Below, one piece after another: positions 31,194-41,720 of a stretch of DNA of 64,000 bases. The stretch covers positions 1 through 64,000 of the forward strand of contig JADLFQ010000042.1 in NCBI GenBank assembly GCA_020845515.1, read 5' to 3'. The position numbers and the translations under genes were made by a program. Numbering within the stretch: the first letter of the stretch is position 1; the number at the start of each line of letters is the position of its first letter. The DNA comes from Anaerolineaceae bacterium (GTDB lineage: Bacteria > Chloroflexota > Anaerolineae > Anaerolineales > Anaerolineaceae). The notes below the pieces were generated by a model. It saw only the letters and a list, made by a program, of their open reading frames with translations. It was not told the DNA's origin and searched no databases.

Positions 31194-32357
31194 GTGACAA
31201 AACCGCAAGCAATCCTGTTCGTCGGAACACAAATGGCGGTGGGTGGCGCGCAAAAATTGCTCTTGCAGCTTGCAAGCTGGTTCCACCAGCGCGGCTGTCG
31301 GGTTACCGCAGCCTTTTTTTATGACCGCGACAACCTGGCGCAGGAATGGCAGGACCGCTACCCTTTTCCGGTGCTCGCACTCGGCCGCTGGAAAAAGAAC
31401 GTTTCCGCAGTGTTCCAAGCCTGGCGTGTACTCCAAAGCCTCTCACGGCTCTTTGTTTTAATGAAAAAGGAACGCTTTTCTTCCATGTTGGTTTTCACCC
31501 ACCACAGCAGTTTGCTCGCGCTGCCGCTGGCCTGGCTGGCAGGGATTCCCGTGCGGGTGGCGTCTCACCGCGGCCGTATTCTTGGCCTGCCCTGCTGGCA
31601 GGAGCATCTGCACGCATGGATGATCAATGTGGGACTCTCGACAGCGCTGGTTGCAGTCTCCGAGCAAGTACGCCAGCAGTCCGTTGAAGAAGGCATCCGG
31701 CCCGAAAAAATTGTCGTCATTCCCAACGGCGTTGATCAGCCGGATATCCCGTCGGAACGAGCAGCCGCGGTGCGGGAGGGGCTTGCTCTGCAGGAGAATG
31801 GCTTTTTGATCCTCAGCGCGGGCCGCCTGTGGGCGGAAAAAGGGCACGTTCATCTGGTCAATGCGATGCCCGAAATATTACGCGCTGCGCCCAACGCTAT
31901 TTTGGCGCTGGCAGGTGAAGGCGCACTGCGCACGGAACTGGAAGCACAGGCGCGCAGCCTTGAGATTGCGGAGCATGTCCGCTTTTTAGGAACCCGCCTG
32001 GACGTTCTGGACTGGATGGCGGCCGCCGATGTGTTCGTTCTCCCTTCCAATTCGGAGGGGATGCCCAACGCACTGCTTGAAGCAATGGCATTGGGGCGGG
32101 CTGTAGTCGCTACCCGCGTGGGCGGCGTGCCGGAAGTAGTCAAAGACGGACAAAACGGCCTGCTCGTCCCGCCACAGAACCCCTCCGCTCTGGCATCTGC
32201 CATCCTCCACCTTCTCCTCACACCACAAGAGCGGCAGCGCCTTGGTCAAAACGCCCGGCTGATGATTCAGCAAAATTTCGAAATTGAAAAAATGCGCCAA
32301 CAATACGCGGCGTTGCTTGAACCCCGCTTCCACAAGAGGTGCCATGTACAAGATTAG
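31194..32357 (+). CDS. Glycosyltransferase family 4
   Basis: MAVGGAQKLLLQLASWF; LPSNSEGMPNALLEAMALGRAVVATRVGGVPE. Confidence 0.92.
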   Translation: MTKPQAILFVGTQMAVGGAQKLLLQLASWFHQRGCRVTAAFFYDRDNLAQEWQDRYPFPVLALGRWKKNVSAVFQAWRVLQSLSRLFVLMKKERFSSMLVFTHHSSLLALPLAWLAGIPVRVASHRGRILGLPCWQEHLHAWMINVGLSTALVAVSEQVRQQSVEEGIRPEKIVVIPNGVDQPDIPSERAAAVREGLALQENGFLILSAGRLWAEKGHVHLVNAMPEILRAAPNAILALAGEGALRTELEAQARSLEIAEHVRFLGTRLDVLDWMAAADVFVLPSNSEGMPNALLEAMALGRAVVATRVGGVPEVVKDGQNGLLVPPQNPSALASAILHLLLTPQERQRLGQNARLMIQQNFEIEKMRQQYAALLEPRFHKRCHVQD

Positions 32358-34356
32358 AAAACATGTCCCGCTCTTTCTACGCGTAACAGTCACCGCTTTG
32401 TGGGTCGCTCTGCTGGTTGGCTTCTACGGAGATTTGCGCGCTCGGTTCCTGCCGATCATTCAAAAAGGCACGGCGTTTCCGCGTTCTCTGGCGGCTGCGT
32501 TGGTACTCTTTCTAATTTTTAGCGCCCTGATCTTACTGCAAACCTGGCGGGCAGAAGCATTCAGCGGTTTAAACCGCCTGCGCGCCGCGCTCGGTTGGCT
32601 GCGCTGGGTGCTTGTTCTAATTACCGGCGCGTTCACCAGTTGGTTTTTTCTGTTTACCAAGTGGAGCGAGGTTTTCAGTGGACCCTACCTGCGCCTGACA
32701 TTTCTTCTGCTAACGCTGTGGGGCATGGCGTGGCTGGCAACCAGCGCCTGGCGCGAGGTGATCAACTGGCATGCCTTTTTAGCCTCGATGATCCTGTTCG
32801 GCAGCATTTTCGTCCTTACAGACGCCCTGACAGGGGTGGTGTCTTACCCGTTTGGCCTTTTTTGGTCTGAAGGCAATCGGATATGGGATTATTCCGTCCT
32901 GTACGGGCACAGACTCTATAACTATCCAGCCGACAAGCTCATCCCGGCCTACATTGATCTGGGACGTCAAAGCCTGTGGGGAATGCCCTTCCTGTTTTTC
33001 GACGCCTCGATTGTGACAATTCGCCTGTGGAGCGCACTCCTCTTCACGATCCCGTATATCTTATTCGGCTTGTTTGCTTTTTATAAGATGAAAAATCACC
33101 GTGTGTTATGGCTTCTGGCAGCCTTGTGGACGATGATCTTTCTCAATCAGGGGCCGATCTACACCCCCCTGATCTGGATCGCAATTTTGGTTACCGCCAC
33201 ACGACGGATGCCGGTGTGGCTGGGCGCGCTCGTGGTTGTGCTTGCCAGTTATTACGCCATCTTCTCACGTTCAACCTGGATGTTTGCCCCCGGTATATGG
33301 GCGGCATTGATCGCCTTTGTGGAAAACAACCCGTATGGCGTGCAGAAAACATTCCAGCGCTGGGTAAGGGCAATTATTTTTGGTCTGGCTGGAATTTTCG
33401 GCAGCAACCTGATTCAGCCAATACAGGTGTTGATCAAAACCTGGCAGGAAGGGGGAGTCCCCACCAGTTCGCAGCTCGGTGCTGCTGTAGGGGCGGTAGG
33501 CCGCCAACCCCTTCTATGGGACCGTTTGCTTCCCAACCCCACCTTTCCAGCCGGGGTGTTGTTTGCACTCTTCTCGGCAGCGGGTCCCTTAATTATCCTC
33601 CTCATCATCTGCGGCTTGCGCAGCCGTTGGGTTTTGAACATCTGGCAAAAACTGGCGCTTTGGGGGAGCGCATTGGCATTTTTGGCGGTTGGCGTCATCG
33701 TCAGCGTGAAAATTGGCGGCGGAAACAACCTGCACAATCTTGATATGTTCCTCATCACTATCATCTTTATCACTGCATTGGCGTGGGAAGCCGGTATCTT
33801 CGCCTGGATGCTCAAACCAGCCCGCTACGCGTATGTGCTGCACATCCTGTTGTTCCTGGTGATCCTCGCGGCAGCTTCCAAAAATATGATGGGAGCTCTG
33901 CCGCGCGCGCTTCCCTCGCAGGAAAAAGCAGAAGAGGTGATCGGCGTCATCAACGAAGCCATTGCCAACGTGGGAGATACAGGAGAAATTCTTTTCATAG
34001 ACCAGCGCCAGCTCCTCACCTTTGGCAATGTCCCCCGCATTCCCTTGGTTGCAGAATACGAAAAAAAATGGATGATGGATGAGGCAATGGCAAATAGCGC
34101 CGCTTATTTCGCACCGTTTTTCCGCGACCTGTCCACTCATCGTTTCGCCCTAATCGTCAGCGAGCCGTTGTGGATTAAGTTTCAGGGTGGTGGCTATAAC
34201 TTCGGCAACGAAAATGACGCCTGGGTCAAGTGGGTTTCCGTACCAGTTCTGTGTTCTTACCAGCCTATTGAGACTTATTTGGACGTTGGCATCCAACTGC
34301 TTGTCCCGCGCACCGAGCCGCTCGAAGAACCGGGAATCGTTTGCCCGCAGCCCTAA
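32344..34356 (+). CDS. Large multi-TM membrane protein of polysaccharide locus
   Basis: ~670 aa with many TM segments; ATG 32344 overlaps upstream gene end. Confidence 0.6.
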   Translation: MYKIRKHVPLFLRVTVTALWVALLVGFYGDLRARFLPIIQKGTAFPRSLAAALVLFLIFSALILLQTWRAEAFSGLNRLRAALGWLRWVLVLITGAFTSWFFLFTKWSEVFSGPYLRLTFLLLTLWGMAWLATSAWREVINWHAFLASMILFGSIFVLTDALTGVVSYPFGLFWSEGNRIWDYSVLYGHRLYNYPADKLIPAYIDLGRQSLWGMPFLFFDASIVTIRLWSALLFTIPYILFGLFAFYKMKNHRVLWLLAALWTMIFLNQGPIYTPLIWIAILVTATRRMPVWLGALVVVLASYYAIFSRSTWMFAPGIWAALIAFVENNPYGVQKTFQRWVRAIIFGLAGIFGSNLIQPIQVLIKTWQEGGVPTSSQLGAAVGAVGRQPLLWDRLLPNPTFPAGVLFALFSAAGPLIILLIICGLRSRWVLNIWQKLALWGSALAFLAVGVIVSVKIGGGNNLHNLDMFLITIIFITALAWEAGIFAWMLKPARYAYVLHILLFLVILAAASKNMMGALPRALPSQEKAEEVIGVINEAIANVGDTGEILFIDQRQLLTFGNVPRIPLVAEYEKKWMMDEAMANSAAYFAPFFRDLSTHRFALIVSEPLWIKFQGGGYNFGNENDAWVKWVSVPVLCSYQPIETYLDVGIQLLVPRTEPLEEPGIVCPQP

Positions 34357-34367
34357 AAGGAAACGGC

Positions 34368-35192
34368 ATGGCCAAACTTGCTTATCTCCTGCCCCGCTTC
34401 ATCCGTCACATCCTTCCGGAATCTTCCGCCCGCTTCCTGCTCCAACACGGCTGGGTCATCCGTCCCGGGCTGGAAACCCGCGCCCCGTTGGAAGCCGCCC
34501 AACGCTACCAAAAAGTCCTGAGTGCGGCAGGCCGTTCATTCAACAGCGCACATATTCTGATCCTGGGGTATGGCGGCAAGTTTACACTTGCCTGTGAACT
34601 GCTGCAACTCGGCGCGGCGCATATCCTTCTGGCAGAAAAGGAAGTCTTTTTGGATCACTCCGGCAATCTTGCACTATCAGCCAGATTTGGAGATTACCTG
34701 ACGGTAAAAAACAACCAGGTTACACCCAACCCGCAGTACATCACGCTGCTGCACGGGGATATCCGCCGGACGGCAGATGCCGGGGATGTTGCGCCGGCAG
34801 ATTTTGTGTTTTCCAATTCAGTCTATGAGCATCTTGATGATGTAGAGGGCATCACCGCTGCGCTGGTGCGTCTTTCCCGGCCCGAAGCATTGCACGTCCA
34901 TTTTGTTGATCTACGGGATCACTTTTTCAAGTACCCCTTTGAAATGCTGTGCTACTCGCAGGAAACCTGGCTGCGCTGGTTGAACCCCTCCAGCCACCAC
35001 AACCGCTGGCGGATTGGTGATTACCGCCGCACCTTCGAGCGCATCTTCAATCAGGTGGAAATCACCCTCCTGGGAAGCGAGCCTGCCGCCTTTGCCCGGG
35101 AAAAAGCGCGCATCCGGTCGGAATTTCTCACCGGCAATGATGAAATGGACGCCGTTACACTCATCAGAATTGTAGCGAGCGGCGTCAAGTGA
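34368..35192 (+). CDS. Putative SAM-dependent methyltransferase-like protein
   Basis: ILILGYGGKFTLACELLQLGAAHILLAEKE; FVFSNSVYEHLDDVEGITAALVRLSRPEALHVHFVDL. Confidence 0.65.
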   Translation: MAKLAYLLPRFIRHILPESSARFLLQHGWVIRPGLETRAPLEAAQRYQKVLSAAGRSFNSAHILILGYGGKFTLACELLQLGAAHILLAEKEVFLDHSGNLALSARFGDYLTVKNNQVTPNPQYITLLHGDIRRTADAGDVAPADFVFSNSVYEHLDDVEGITAALVRLSRPEALHVHFVDLRDHFFKYPFEMLCYSQETWLRWLNPSSHHNRWRIGDYRRTFERIFNQVEITLLGSEPAAFAREKARIRSEFLTGNDEMDAVTLIRIVASGVK

Positions 35193-35201
35193 TGTGGACT
35201 G

Positions 35202-36926
35202 ATGGATAATACCGAACTTGCCGAAATTTTTGACCGTATCGCCAGCCTGCTGGAGATTAAAGGGGAAATTCCCTTCAAGACGCTGGCTTACCGCCGGGCT
35301 GCCGAGAGCTTGCGTAATTTGGGGGAGGACATCCACCAGTTTCAGAGTCACAGCCCCCTGAGCACCATCCCTGGCGTCGGTAAAGCCATTGCCCAAAAAA
35401 TTGAGGAACTGTTAAACACCGGGCAGTTGGCTTTTCTACACCGGCTCGAGGAAGAAATTCCACCCTCCCTGCTCGAAATTCTAGATATCTCCGATGTAGG
35501 TCCTAAAAAAGCTGCCTTGTTCTGGCAAACAGCCGGTATTGCCAACGTAGATGATCTCGAAGAAGCCGCTCGCGAAGGGCGGCTGCGAGACTTGTCCGGG
35601 ATAGGGATAAAAACAGAAGCACACCTGCTGGAGGGGATTAGAACCTACCGCCACAGTAAACGGCGCGTGCCCTTACGGATCGCTCACAAGCTTGTGGAGC
35701 CCTGGCTGAAGTGGCTGAAGGAACAGCCCAATGTGAGCCAGGTGCAAATTGCTGGTAGTATGCGCCGTTGGAAATCGCATATAGATGAGCTGCATGTCGT
35801 CTTTGCCTGTGAAAATAGCAAGCCGGTAATAGAATCTCTCTCTACACGAAAAGGAATCCGCCGCGTCCTTGCACAGGGAGTGCATCGCGCGGCCTTTGAA
35901 CTGGAAGATGGGCTTCGCTTACAAGTCTGGAGCCAGCCGCAGGAGCGCTTCGGCTCCTTGCTGCAATTTGCAACCGGATCGAACATGCACAACGTCCGGC
36001 TGCGCGAATTTGCACAACACGCGGGTTTTTCTCTTTCCGAACGCGGGCTGTTGGGCCGCGATGGGGTGGAATATCTGTGCGCCGGAGAAAACGAAGTATA
36101 CGAAAAGCTCGGTTTGCCTTGTATTCCGCCGGAACTGCGCGAAGATCACGGGGAAATCCAGGCAGCCGCGGCAAACGCCCTGCCTGATCTCATCCGCTTC
36201 GAAGACTTGACCGCAGACCTGCACATGCACACCAGCAGGAGTGACGGGGAAGACAGCATGGAAGAAATGGCGCTGGCTGCCCGGGCGGCTGGCCGGCGCT
36301 TAATTGCCATCACCGACCACTCCTTTATTTTGAAAATGGGGAAAAAGCTCCTGTTCGACCTCTTGGAAGAACAACGCGCCGAGATGGTGCAACTTGGCAA
36401 CAAGTTCGGAGATCAACTCACCTTGCTGCACGGCGTTGAAGTTGATATTCTTTCAGATGGCACGCTGGATCTGCCGGACGAAATGCTTCAAAAGCTCGAT
36501 ATTGTTGTGGCTTCGCTGCATTTCGATTTAAAACAACCCCGCCATGTCATCACGCAGCGACTCGTGCGCGCCATACGCAACCCATACGTGGATATCATCG
36601 GCCACCCCAGCGGGCGTTTTTTGCCCGATTTTGAAGGCGCAGACCTCGATTGGGAAACCGTCTTTTCGGCGGCGCGCGAATGCAACGTCGCTCTTGAAAT
36701 CAACGCCAATCCCAGCCATCTCGATCTGGACGAGCGCCAGGCCCGGCGGGCAGCACACCGGGGCGTTCTGCTCTCCATCAACACCGATTCTCATGCCCCG
36801 CGACAATTGGGGCGCGAGCAGGGCGTTGCCGTCGCGCGCCGCGCCTGGATCGAAAGCCGCCAGGTGATCAACGCCTGGAGCCTGCAAGAGATCCTGTCAT
36901 GGTTAAAAACTCGCAAGAATAAATAA
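35202..36926 (+). CDS. PolX-family DNA polymerase/PHP-domain protein with degenerate polymerase active site
   Basis: N-terminal helix-hairpin-helix segments (IPGVGKAIAQKIEELL, DISDVGPKKAALFW), AGSMRRWKSHIDELHVVFA, ATGSNMHNVRLREFA, PHP motifs DLHMHTSRSDGE, ITDHS, HGVEVDI, SLHF, GHPSGR, INTDSHAP. Confidence 0.9.
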   Translation: MDNTELAEIFDRIASLLEIKGEIPFKTLAYRRAAESLRNLGEDIHQFQSHSPLSTIPGVGKAIAQKIEELLNTGQLAFLHRLEEEIPPSLLEILDISDVGPKKAALFWQTAGIANVDDLEEAAREGRLRDLSGIGIKTEAHLLEGIRTYRHSKRRVPLRIAHKLVEPWLKWLKEQPNVSQVQIAGSMRRWKSHIDELHVVFACENSKPVIESLSTRKGIRRVLAQGVHRAAFELEDGLRLQVWSQPQERFGSLLQFATGSNMHNVRLREFAQHAGFSLSERGLLGRDGVEYLCAGENEVYEKLGLPCIPPELREDHGEIQAAAANALPDLIRFEDLTADLHMHTSRSDGEDSMEEMALAARAAGRRLIAITDHSFILKMGKKLLFDLLEEQRAEMVQLGNKFGDQLTLLHGVEVDILSDGTLDLPDEMLQKLDIVVASLHFDLKQPRHVITQRLVRAIRNPYVDIIGHPSGRFLPDFEGADLDWETVFSAARECNVALEINANPSHLDLDERQARRAAHRGVLLSINTDSHAPRQLGREQGVAVARRAWIESRQVINAWSLQEILSWLKTRKNK

Positions 36927-36945
36927 TCCCAAAAAGGATATTCAA

Positions 36946-37497
36946 TTGAAAATGAAGATGAAATTGAAACCGCTGTATTTGTTGCTTATTGCCATCATTT
37001 GGGTTGCCTCGGCTTGTTCGCTCATACCCCCGCTTTCTACACTTACAGCCGAACCCGAGGTACAGGCCACCTCAGCCGCGCCGGAACTCCCCGGCAGCGC
37101 CCAGCCGCCCGTGCAGTCTGCTGGCGCAGTTGCCGCGCCTGACATTGCAGGCGGTGCGCCCGGTGTCGGCGGTGGCGGAGATGTCTATCCGCAAAGTCCG
37201 GAGATGGTTGTCAATTCCTTCTTGGCTGCTTACCAGGACAACCAGGCAGAGATGTTTCCCTTCCTCAGTGCAAGTCGCCTGCTCGCGATGCCCGAAGGCG
37301 GCATGCAAGCCATGCTCGGAATCACAGGGAATTTGGAGGGCTTCGCCATACAGTCAGCCGCGGTCAGCACACAGCCTCCGGCAGCCAGCCTGGATGTGGG
37401 CATGGTAGTAGACGGAACTGAAATACTCCGTCGCTTCCAACTTATATTTGAAGAAGATCGCTGGGTAATTGACGCCGTCGAAAATCCCGCTCCCTGA
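36946..37497 (+). CDS. Putative lipoprotein
   Basis: Signal peptide YLLLIAIIWVASAC lipobox; 183 aa. Confidence 0.7.
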   Translation: MKMKMKLKPLYLLLIAIIWVASACSLIPPLSTLTAEPEVQATSAAPELPGSAQPPVQSAGAVAAPDIAGGAPGVGGGGDVYPQSPEMVVNSFLAAYQDNQAEMFPFLSASRLLAMPEGGMQAMLGITGNLEGFAIQSAAVSTQPPAASLDVGMVVDGTEILRRFQLIFEEDRWVIDAVENPAP

Positions 37498-37856
37498 AGA
37501 AGAAGTGTGGTTGTGATATTTCTTCAAACCTTTTTAATAAGCCCATGCCGTGCCCCGGCATAGTGATCCTTCCAGATTGGGCACGAGAAGAATAGGCAGA
37601 TTGCTCATCACCTTCCGTATCCAAAGGCCTCGCGGAACATTCGGGCATGGAGAATTTAGCACCGCCCGCATTTCAGCACACAAATATACATCCTTACAGC
37701 CATTCAATCGCGCCTCATTCCGGTTCAGAACGATCACCAGCTTGGGTGTTTTTCTATGGTATACTCACGCCTTGCTCTACACACTCCCTTGTTTTCACAA
37801 ATCAGGCAAAATAAAATATTCTATAACCTGCTTTGTGATGAATTGGATGTTGACAA

Positions 37857-40037
37857 ATGCAAAAATATAAACGAGACCTCCCGAATAATTTCAGCCTGCC
37901 GCGTCGTATCATCCGGTTGGGCGAACTGCCTTATAACCTGTGGTGGGCTTGGAACCCTGAGGCACAGCGCCTGTTTTCGCATATTAATAAAACACTCTGG
38001 GAAGAGCTTAACCACAATCCGGTCCTCTTCCTTAAAACTGTTGACCGCTACTTGCTCAATGCGATGACCAATGATCGCTTCTACCTCGAGTTGTATGACC
38101 GCGTCTTTGCAAAATTTGATGCTTATTTGAAATCAGAAAACACCTGGTTTGGAGTCGCGTATCCCGCGCACAAAAACAATTTGGCAGCTTATTTTTCGTT
38201 CGAATTTGGTTTGCACGAATCCCTGCCGGTCTACGCCGGCGGTTTGGGTGTGCTTTCCGGCGATCATCTCAAAGAGGCCAGTGATCTGGGTATCCCGTTA
38301 GTCGGCGTCGGTTTCATCTATACGGAAGGATATTTCACTCAGCATATCACTGAGGACGGCTGGCAGGAAACCCGCACTACTCATTTGGCTCTCAACAATA
38401 TGCCCGTCATACCGGTTTTGGACGAATCCAACCAGCCGGCGCGCATTCATGTAGAACTTCCAGGCCGCCAGGTTGTGGCGCGCATCTGGCAAATCCAGGT
38501 CGGGCGGGTTCCGCTCTATTTGCTGGATACCAATATCGAAGACAATTCTGAAGGAGACCGGCAGCTCACCGCCCGCCTCTACAGCAACGACCCCGAAGTA
38601 CGCATTTCTCAGGAAATTCTTCTGGGCGTTGGCGGTGTCCGCGCTCTACGCCTGCTTGGTTACAACCCTGATATCTGGCACATGAACGAGGGACATTCCG
38701 CGTTTCTTCTTTTGGAGCGGGCACGCGAACTGGTAGCGGAAGGATTGGCCTTCCAGGAAGCCACAGAACGTATCCGCTCAGACAGCATCTTTACCACTCA
38801 TACACCTGTCCCTGCCGGTAACGATCAGTTCCCCTTATGGCTGGTGGAGAAATACTTCTCACAATTTTGGCCGCAGCTAAAGCTCAACCGCGATGAGTTT
38901 ATTGCGCTGGCGCTGCACACCCAATCCTGGGGGGATATGTTCAGCATGCCCGTTTTGGCGTTGCGGCTTTCGAATCACCGCAATGCCGTATCCGAGCTCC
39001 ATGGTCAGGTCTCCCGCAAGATGTGGCAATTTCTCTGGCCTGGCCTCGAAGTGGAGAACGTCCCAATCACGCATGTTACCAATGGCGTTCACACCACCAC
39101 TTGGATGGCGCACCGGCTTGGGTTATTGTTTGACCGCCACCTCGGTGCTGACTGGTTGGAGCGTCTGGATAACCCTGATCTCTGGACCGGTATTGATCAA
39201 ATCCCCGATGGAGAGCTCTGGGCTGTGCGTCAGCACCTCAAGCAAAAACTGTTCAACTTTGCCAATGAACGCGCCCGAAAACAATGGCTCATGGGCGATA
39301 CTCATCCGGTACAGATCGTCGCCAGTGGCGTGTTGCTTGAACCCGAATCACTTACCATCGGGTTCGCCCGCCGCTTTGCCACGTACAAACGCGGCAACCT
39401 GATTTTGAGCGACCTTGAACGTCTTCTGCGGATCATTAACAACCCCCAGATGCCGGTTCAGATTATTTTTGCCGGCAAATCGCACCCAGCCGACGAACCT
39501 GGCAAGCTCATTATCCAACAGGTCTACCGGCTGGTGAAGGATCATAACTCAGGCGGACGGCTGGTATTTATTGAAGATTACGATATGAACATGGCGCGCT
39601 ACCTTGTGCAAGGCGTGGATGTCTGGCTGAATACCCCTCGCCGCCCCAACGAAGCTTCTGGCACCTCCGGCATGAAAGCCGCAATCAACGGCGTTTTGAA
39701 CTTCTCCATCCTCGACGGTTGGTGGCATGAGGCATACAACGGCCGCAACGGCTGGGCAATTGGCAGCGACAAGGACTATGAAAACAGCTCGCAGCAGGAT
39801 GCTGCAGATGCCGCCAGCCTGTATGATACGCTGGAGAAAGAAATCATCCCGCTATATTATTACGAACGCAGCAGCTCCGGGTTGCCCACCGAATGGATCG
39901 CCCGCATGAAAGAGAGCATCCGCACACTGGCGCCGCAATTCAGTACACGGCGCATGGTGAAAGAATATATAAGCCAGCTCTACGTACCGGCTTTTCTGGG
40001 CTCTGAAGCGGGCAACAAGTCAGAGCCGAAAGGATAG
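37857..40037 (+). CDS. glgP: Alpha-glucan phosphorylase (GT35)
   Basis: YFSFEFGLHESLPVYAGGLGVLSGDHLKEASDLGIPLVGVG; NTPRRPNEASGTSGMKAAINGVLNFSILDGWW. Confidence 0.94.
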   Translation: MQKYKRDLPNNFSLPRRIIRLGELPYNLWWAWNPEAQRLFSHINKTLWEELNHNPVLFLKTVDRYLLNAMTNDRFYLELYDRVFAKFDAYLKSENTWFGVAYPAHKNNLAAYFSFEFGLHESLPVYAGGLGVLSGDHLKEASDLGIPLVGVGFIYTEGYFTQHITEDGWQETRTTHLALNNMPVIPVLDESNQPARIHVELPGRQVVARIWQIQVGRVPLYLLDTNIEDNSEGDRQLTARLYSNDPEVRISQEILLGVGGVRALRLLGYNPDIWHMNEGHSAFLLLERARELVAEGLAFQEATERIRSDSIFTTHTPVPAGNDQFPLWLVEKYFSQFWPQLKLNRDEFIALALHTQSWGDMFSMPVLALRLSNHRNAVSELHGQVSRKMWQFLWPGLEVENVPITHVTNGVHTTTWMAHRLGLLFDRHLGADWLERLDNPDLWTGIDQIPDGELWAVRQHLKQKLFNFANERARKQWLMGDTHPVQIVASGVLLEPESLTIGFARRFATYKRGNLILSDLERLLRIINNPQMPVQIIFAGKSHPADEPGKLIIQQVYRLVKDHNSGGRLVFIEDYDMNMARYLVQGVDVWLNTPRRPNEASGTSGMKAAINGVLNFSILDGWWHEAYNGRNGWAIGSDKDYENSSQQDAADAASLYDTLEKEIIPLYYYERSSSGLPTEWIARMKESIRTLAPQFSTRRMVKEYISQLYVPAFLGSEAGNKSEPKG

Positions 40038-40038
40038 A

Positions 40039-40566
40039 ATGGACATATTCCTCAGTCCTCAGGCGTGGCTTTCCGCGCTGATCATCTTCTCTTTGCGCAT
40101 TGCCGATATGGCACTGGATACCATCCGGGTGCTTTTTGTGGTGCGTGGCCGCAAGGGTCTGGTTTGGATGCTTGGCGTTTTCCAGGCTCTGGTTTTTGTG
40201 CTTGCCATCACACGTGTTCTTTCAAACCTGGATAATCCGGTCAATATCATTGGCTACGCGCTGGGATTCGCAACCGGAAATTATATCGGTATGTTAATTG
40301 AAGAACGCCTGGCAATCGGGCATACGCATCTGACGGTTATTTCTTCATCGCGCGGCGCAGCCGTATCGGACGCGCTGCGTGCGGATGGTTTTGCCGTTAC
40401 CGAAATTCCGGCACGCGGTAAAAACGGTATGGTTTCAGTGCTTCACTGCAATGTGGTGCGCAAAGATGTAGCGCGTGTCGAAGCGCTGATCCTCGAAACA
40501 GACCCGGAAGCCTTTGTAACCGCCGAAGATGTGCGGCCAATGCGCCGCGGCTTTTGGCGGGCTTAA
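40039..40566 (+). CDS. DUF2179/DUF5698 membrane protein (UPF0316-like)
   Basis: N-terminal TM region SLRIADMALDTIRVLFVVRGRK, GYALGFATGNYIGMLIEERLA, soluble C-terminal domain. Confidence 0.8.
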   Translation: MDIFLSPQAWLSALIIFSLRIADMALDTIRVLFVVRGRKGLVWMLGVFQALVFVLAITRVLSNLDNPVNIIGYALGFATGNYIGMLIEERLAIGHTHLTVISSSRGAAVSDALRADGFAVTEIPARGKNGMVSVLHCNVVRKDVARVEALILETDPEAFVTAEDVRPMRRGFWRA

Positions 40567-40571
40567 TCACT

Positions 40572-41720
40572 TTACGGTTCGAGGATGACCTTGTGCGTCA
40601 CCCATTTTCCGCCCTGCACCTGAACCAGATACAAAGGGCGGATCCCATCCCCATAGGAATCAATCGAAATTTCCCCGCTTAACCCCTCAAAATCTCGAAT
40701 GCCGGAGAGTGTGCCCGGCAAGCCCTTTGGGTCGCCATCTGCACGTCTCAGCGCCTCGATCAATACCTGAGCAGTCTCGTATCCCTGAACAGCACCAAAA
40801 TTCGGCTCAGTACCGAAAGTATCCTGATACTCCTTGCGAAAACGTTCCAAGGCAGGGATGGGAGTATCCCCGTTGAAAGAGGTGATTATCTCCACACCTT
40901 CGATTGCCTGTCCCCCATTTTGCAGGAATACTTCAGAATATGCCCAATCACCGGCAAAAACAGGGGCTTCCCAGTTCATCAAGCGGGCTTTTTGTACCAA
41001 AAAAGCGGCATTGATCGCGGAGGTTATGAGCAGCAACCCTTGTGGATTTGAGGCAAATACCCGCTCTACGAGCATGGTGAAATCCGGTTGGCCTGCGCCG
41101 GAAAAATCAACGACCTCGAGGACCTGCCCCCCTAACTCTTTATAGAACACCTCAAAGGTCTCTGCATATGTCCTGGAGTAGGAAGCATTATCTTCATCGT
41201 AGATGATCGCGGCAGAGAAAATCCCGCGTTCCACCATACGCTCAGCCAGGGCACGGGTATAGCGTTCATTATCACTTACAATGCGAAAAAAAAGGTCTTC
41301 TTTCCCGGTCAATTCCGTACTGGTGGCGGTCGCGCTAATTAAAACAACCCCTGCCGGCTGCGTAACTGCCAGCCCGGCCAGGCTTTGCTGGCTGGTAACA
41401 TGTCCGATAATCGCAGCCACCCCTGCTCCGATTAATTCTCGGTCAACCTGTTGTGCAATGTCCGGTTTACCCTGATCATCTCTTACGATCATCGCAATCG
41501 GTCGCCCTTGGATGCCGCCTTCCCGGTTTACCGAATCGACCGCAAGCCGGACGCCGTTCCGAATCTGCACACCCAGGTCGGCTTGCCGGCCGCTCAATTC
41601 CAATGCAACCCCTATGAAGATAGTCTCTTTCTCTACCTGGCAGCCGGTGGTGAATGTCCCCAAGGTAACGAACAGGCAAAGGACGCCTTCAATAATGCGG
41701 ACAAAGGTACGAAACATCAC
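40572..41720 (-). CDS. ABC-type branched-chain amino-acid-like substrate-binding lipoprotein
   Basis: Lipobox GTFTTGC; IFIGVALELSGRQADLGVQIRNGVRLAVDSVNREGGIQGRPI. Confidence 0.88.
   Translation of the reverse strand: MMFRTFVRIIEGVLCLFVTLGTFTTGCQVEKETIFIGVALELSGRQADLGVQIRNGVRLAVDSVNREGGIQGRPIAMIVRDDQGKPDIAQQVDRELIGAGVAAIIGHVTSQQSLAGLAVTQPAGVVLISATATSTELTGKEDLFFRIVSDNERYTRALAERMVERGIFSAAIIYDEDNASYSRTYAETFEVFYKELGGQVLEVVDFSGAGQPDFTMLVERVFASNPQGLLLITSAINAAFLVQKARLMNWEAPVFAGDWAYSEVFLQNGGQAIEGVEIITSFNGDTPIPALERFRKEYQDTFGTEPNFGAVQGYETAQVLIEALRRADGDPKGLPGTLSGIRDFEGLSGEISIDSYGDGIRPLYLVQVQGGKWVTHKVILEP

Noticed and set aside
37500-37856. Intergenic region before glgP considered for tRNA or ncRNA
   Set aside because: Only a short ATGCCG/CGGCAT hairpin seen; no cloverleaf or recognisable RNA family.
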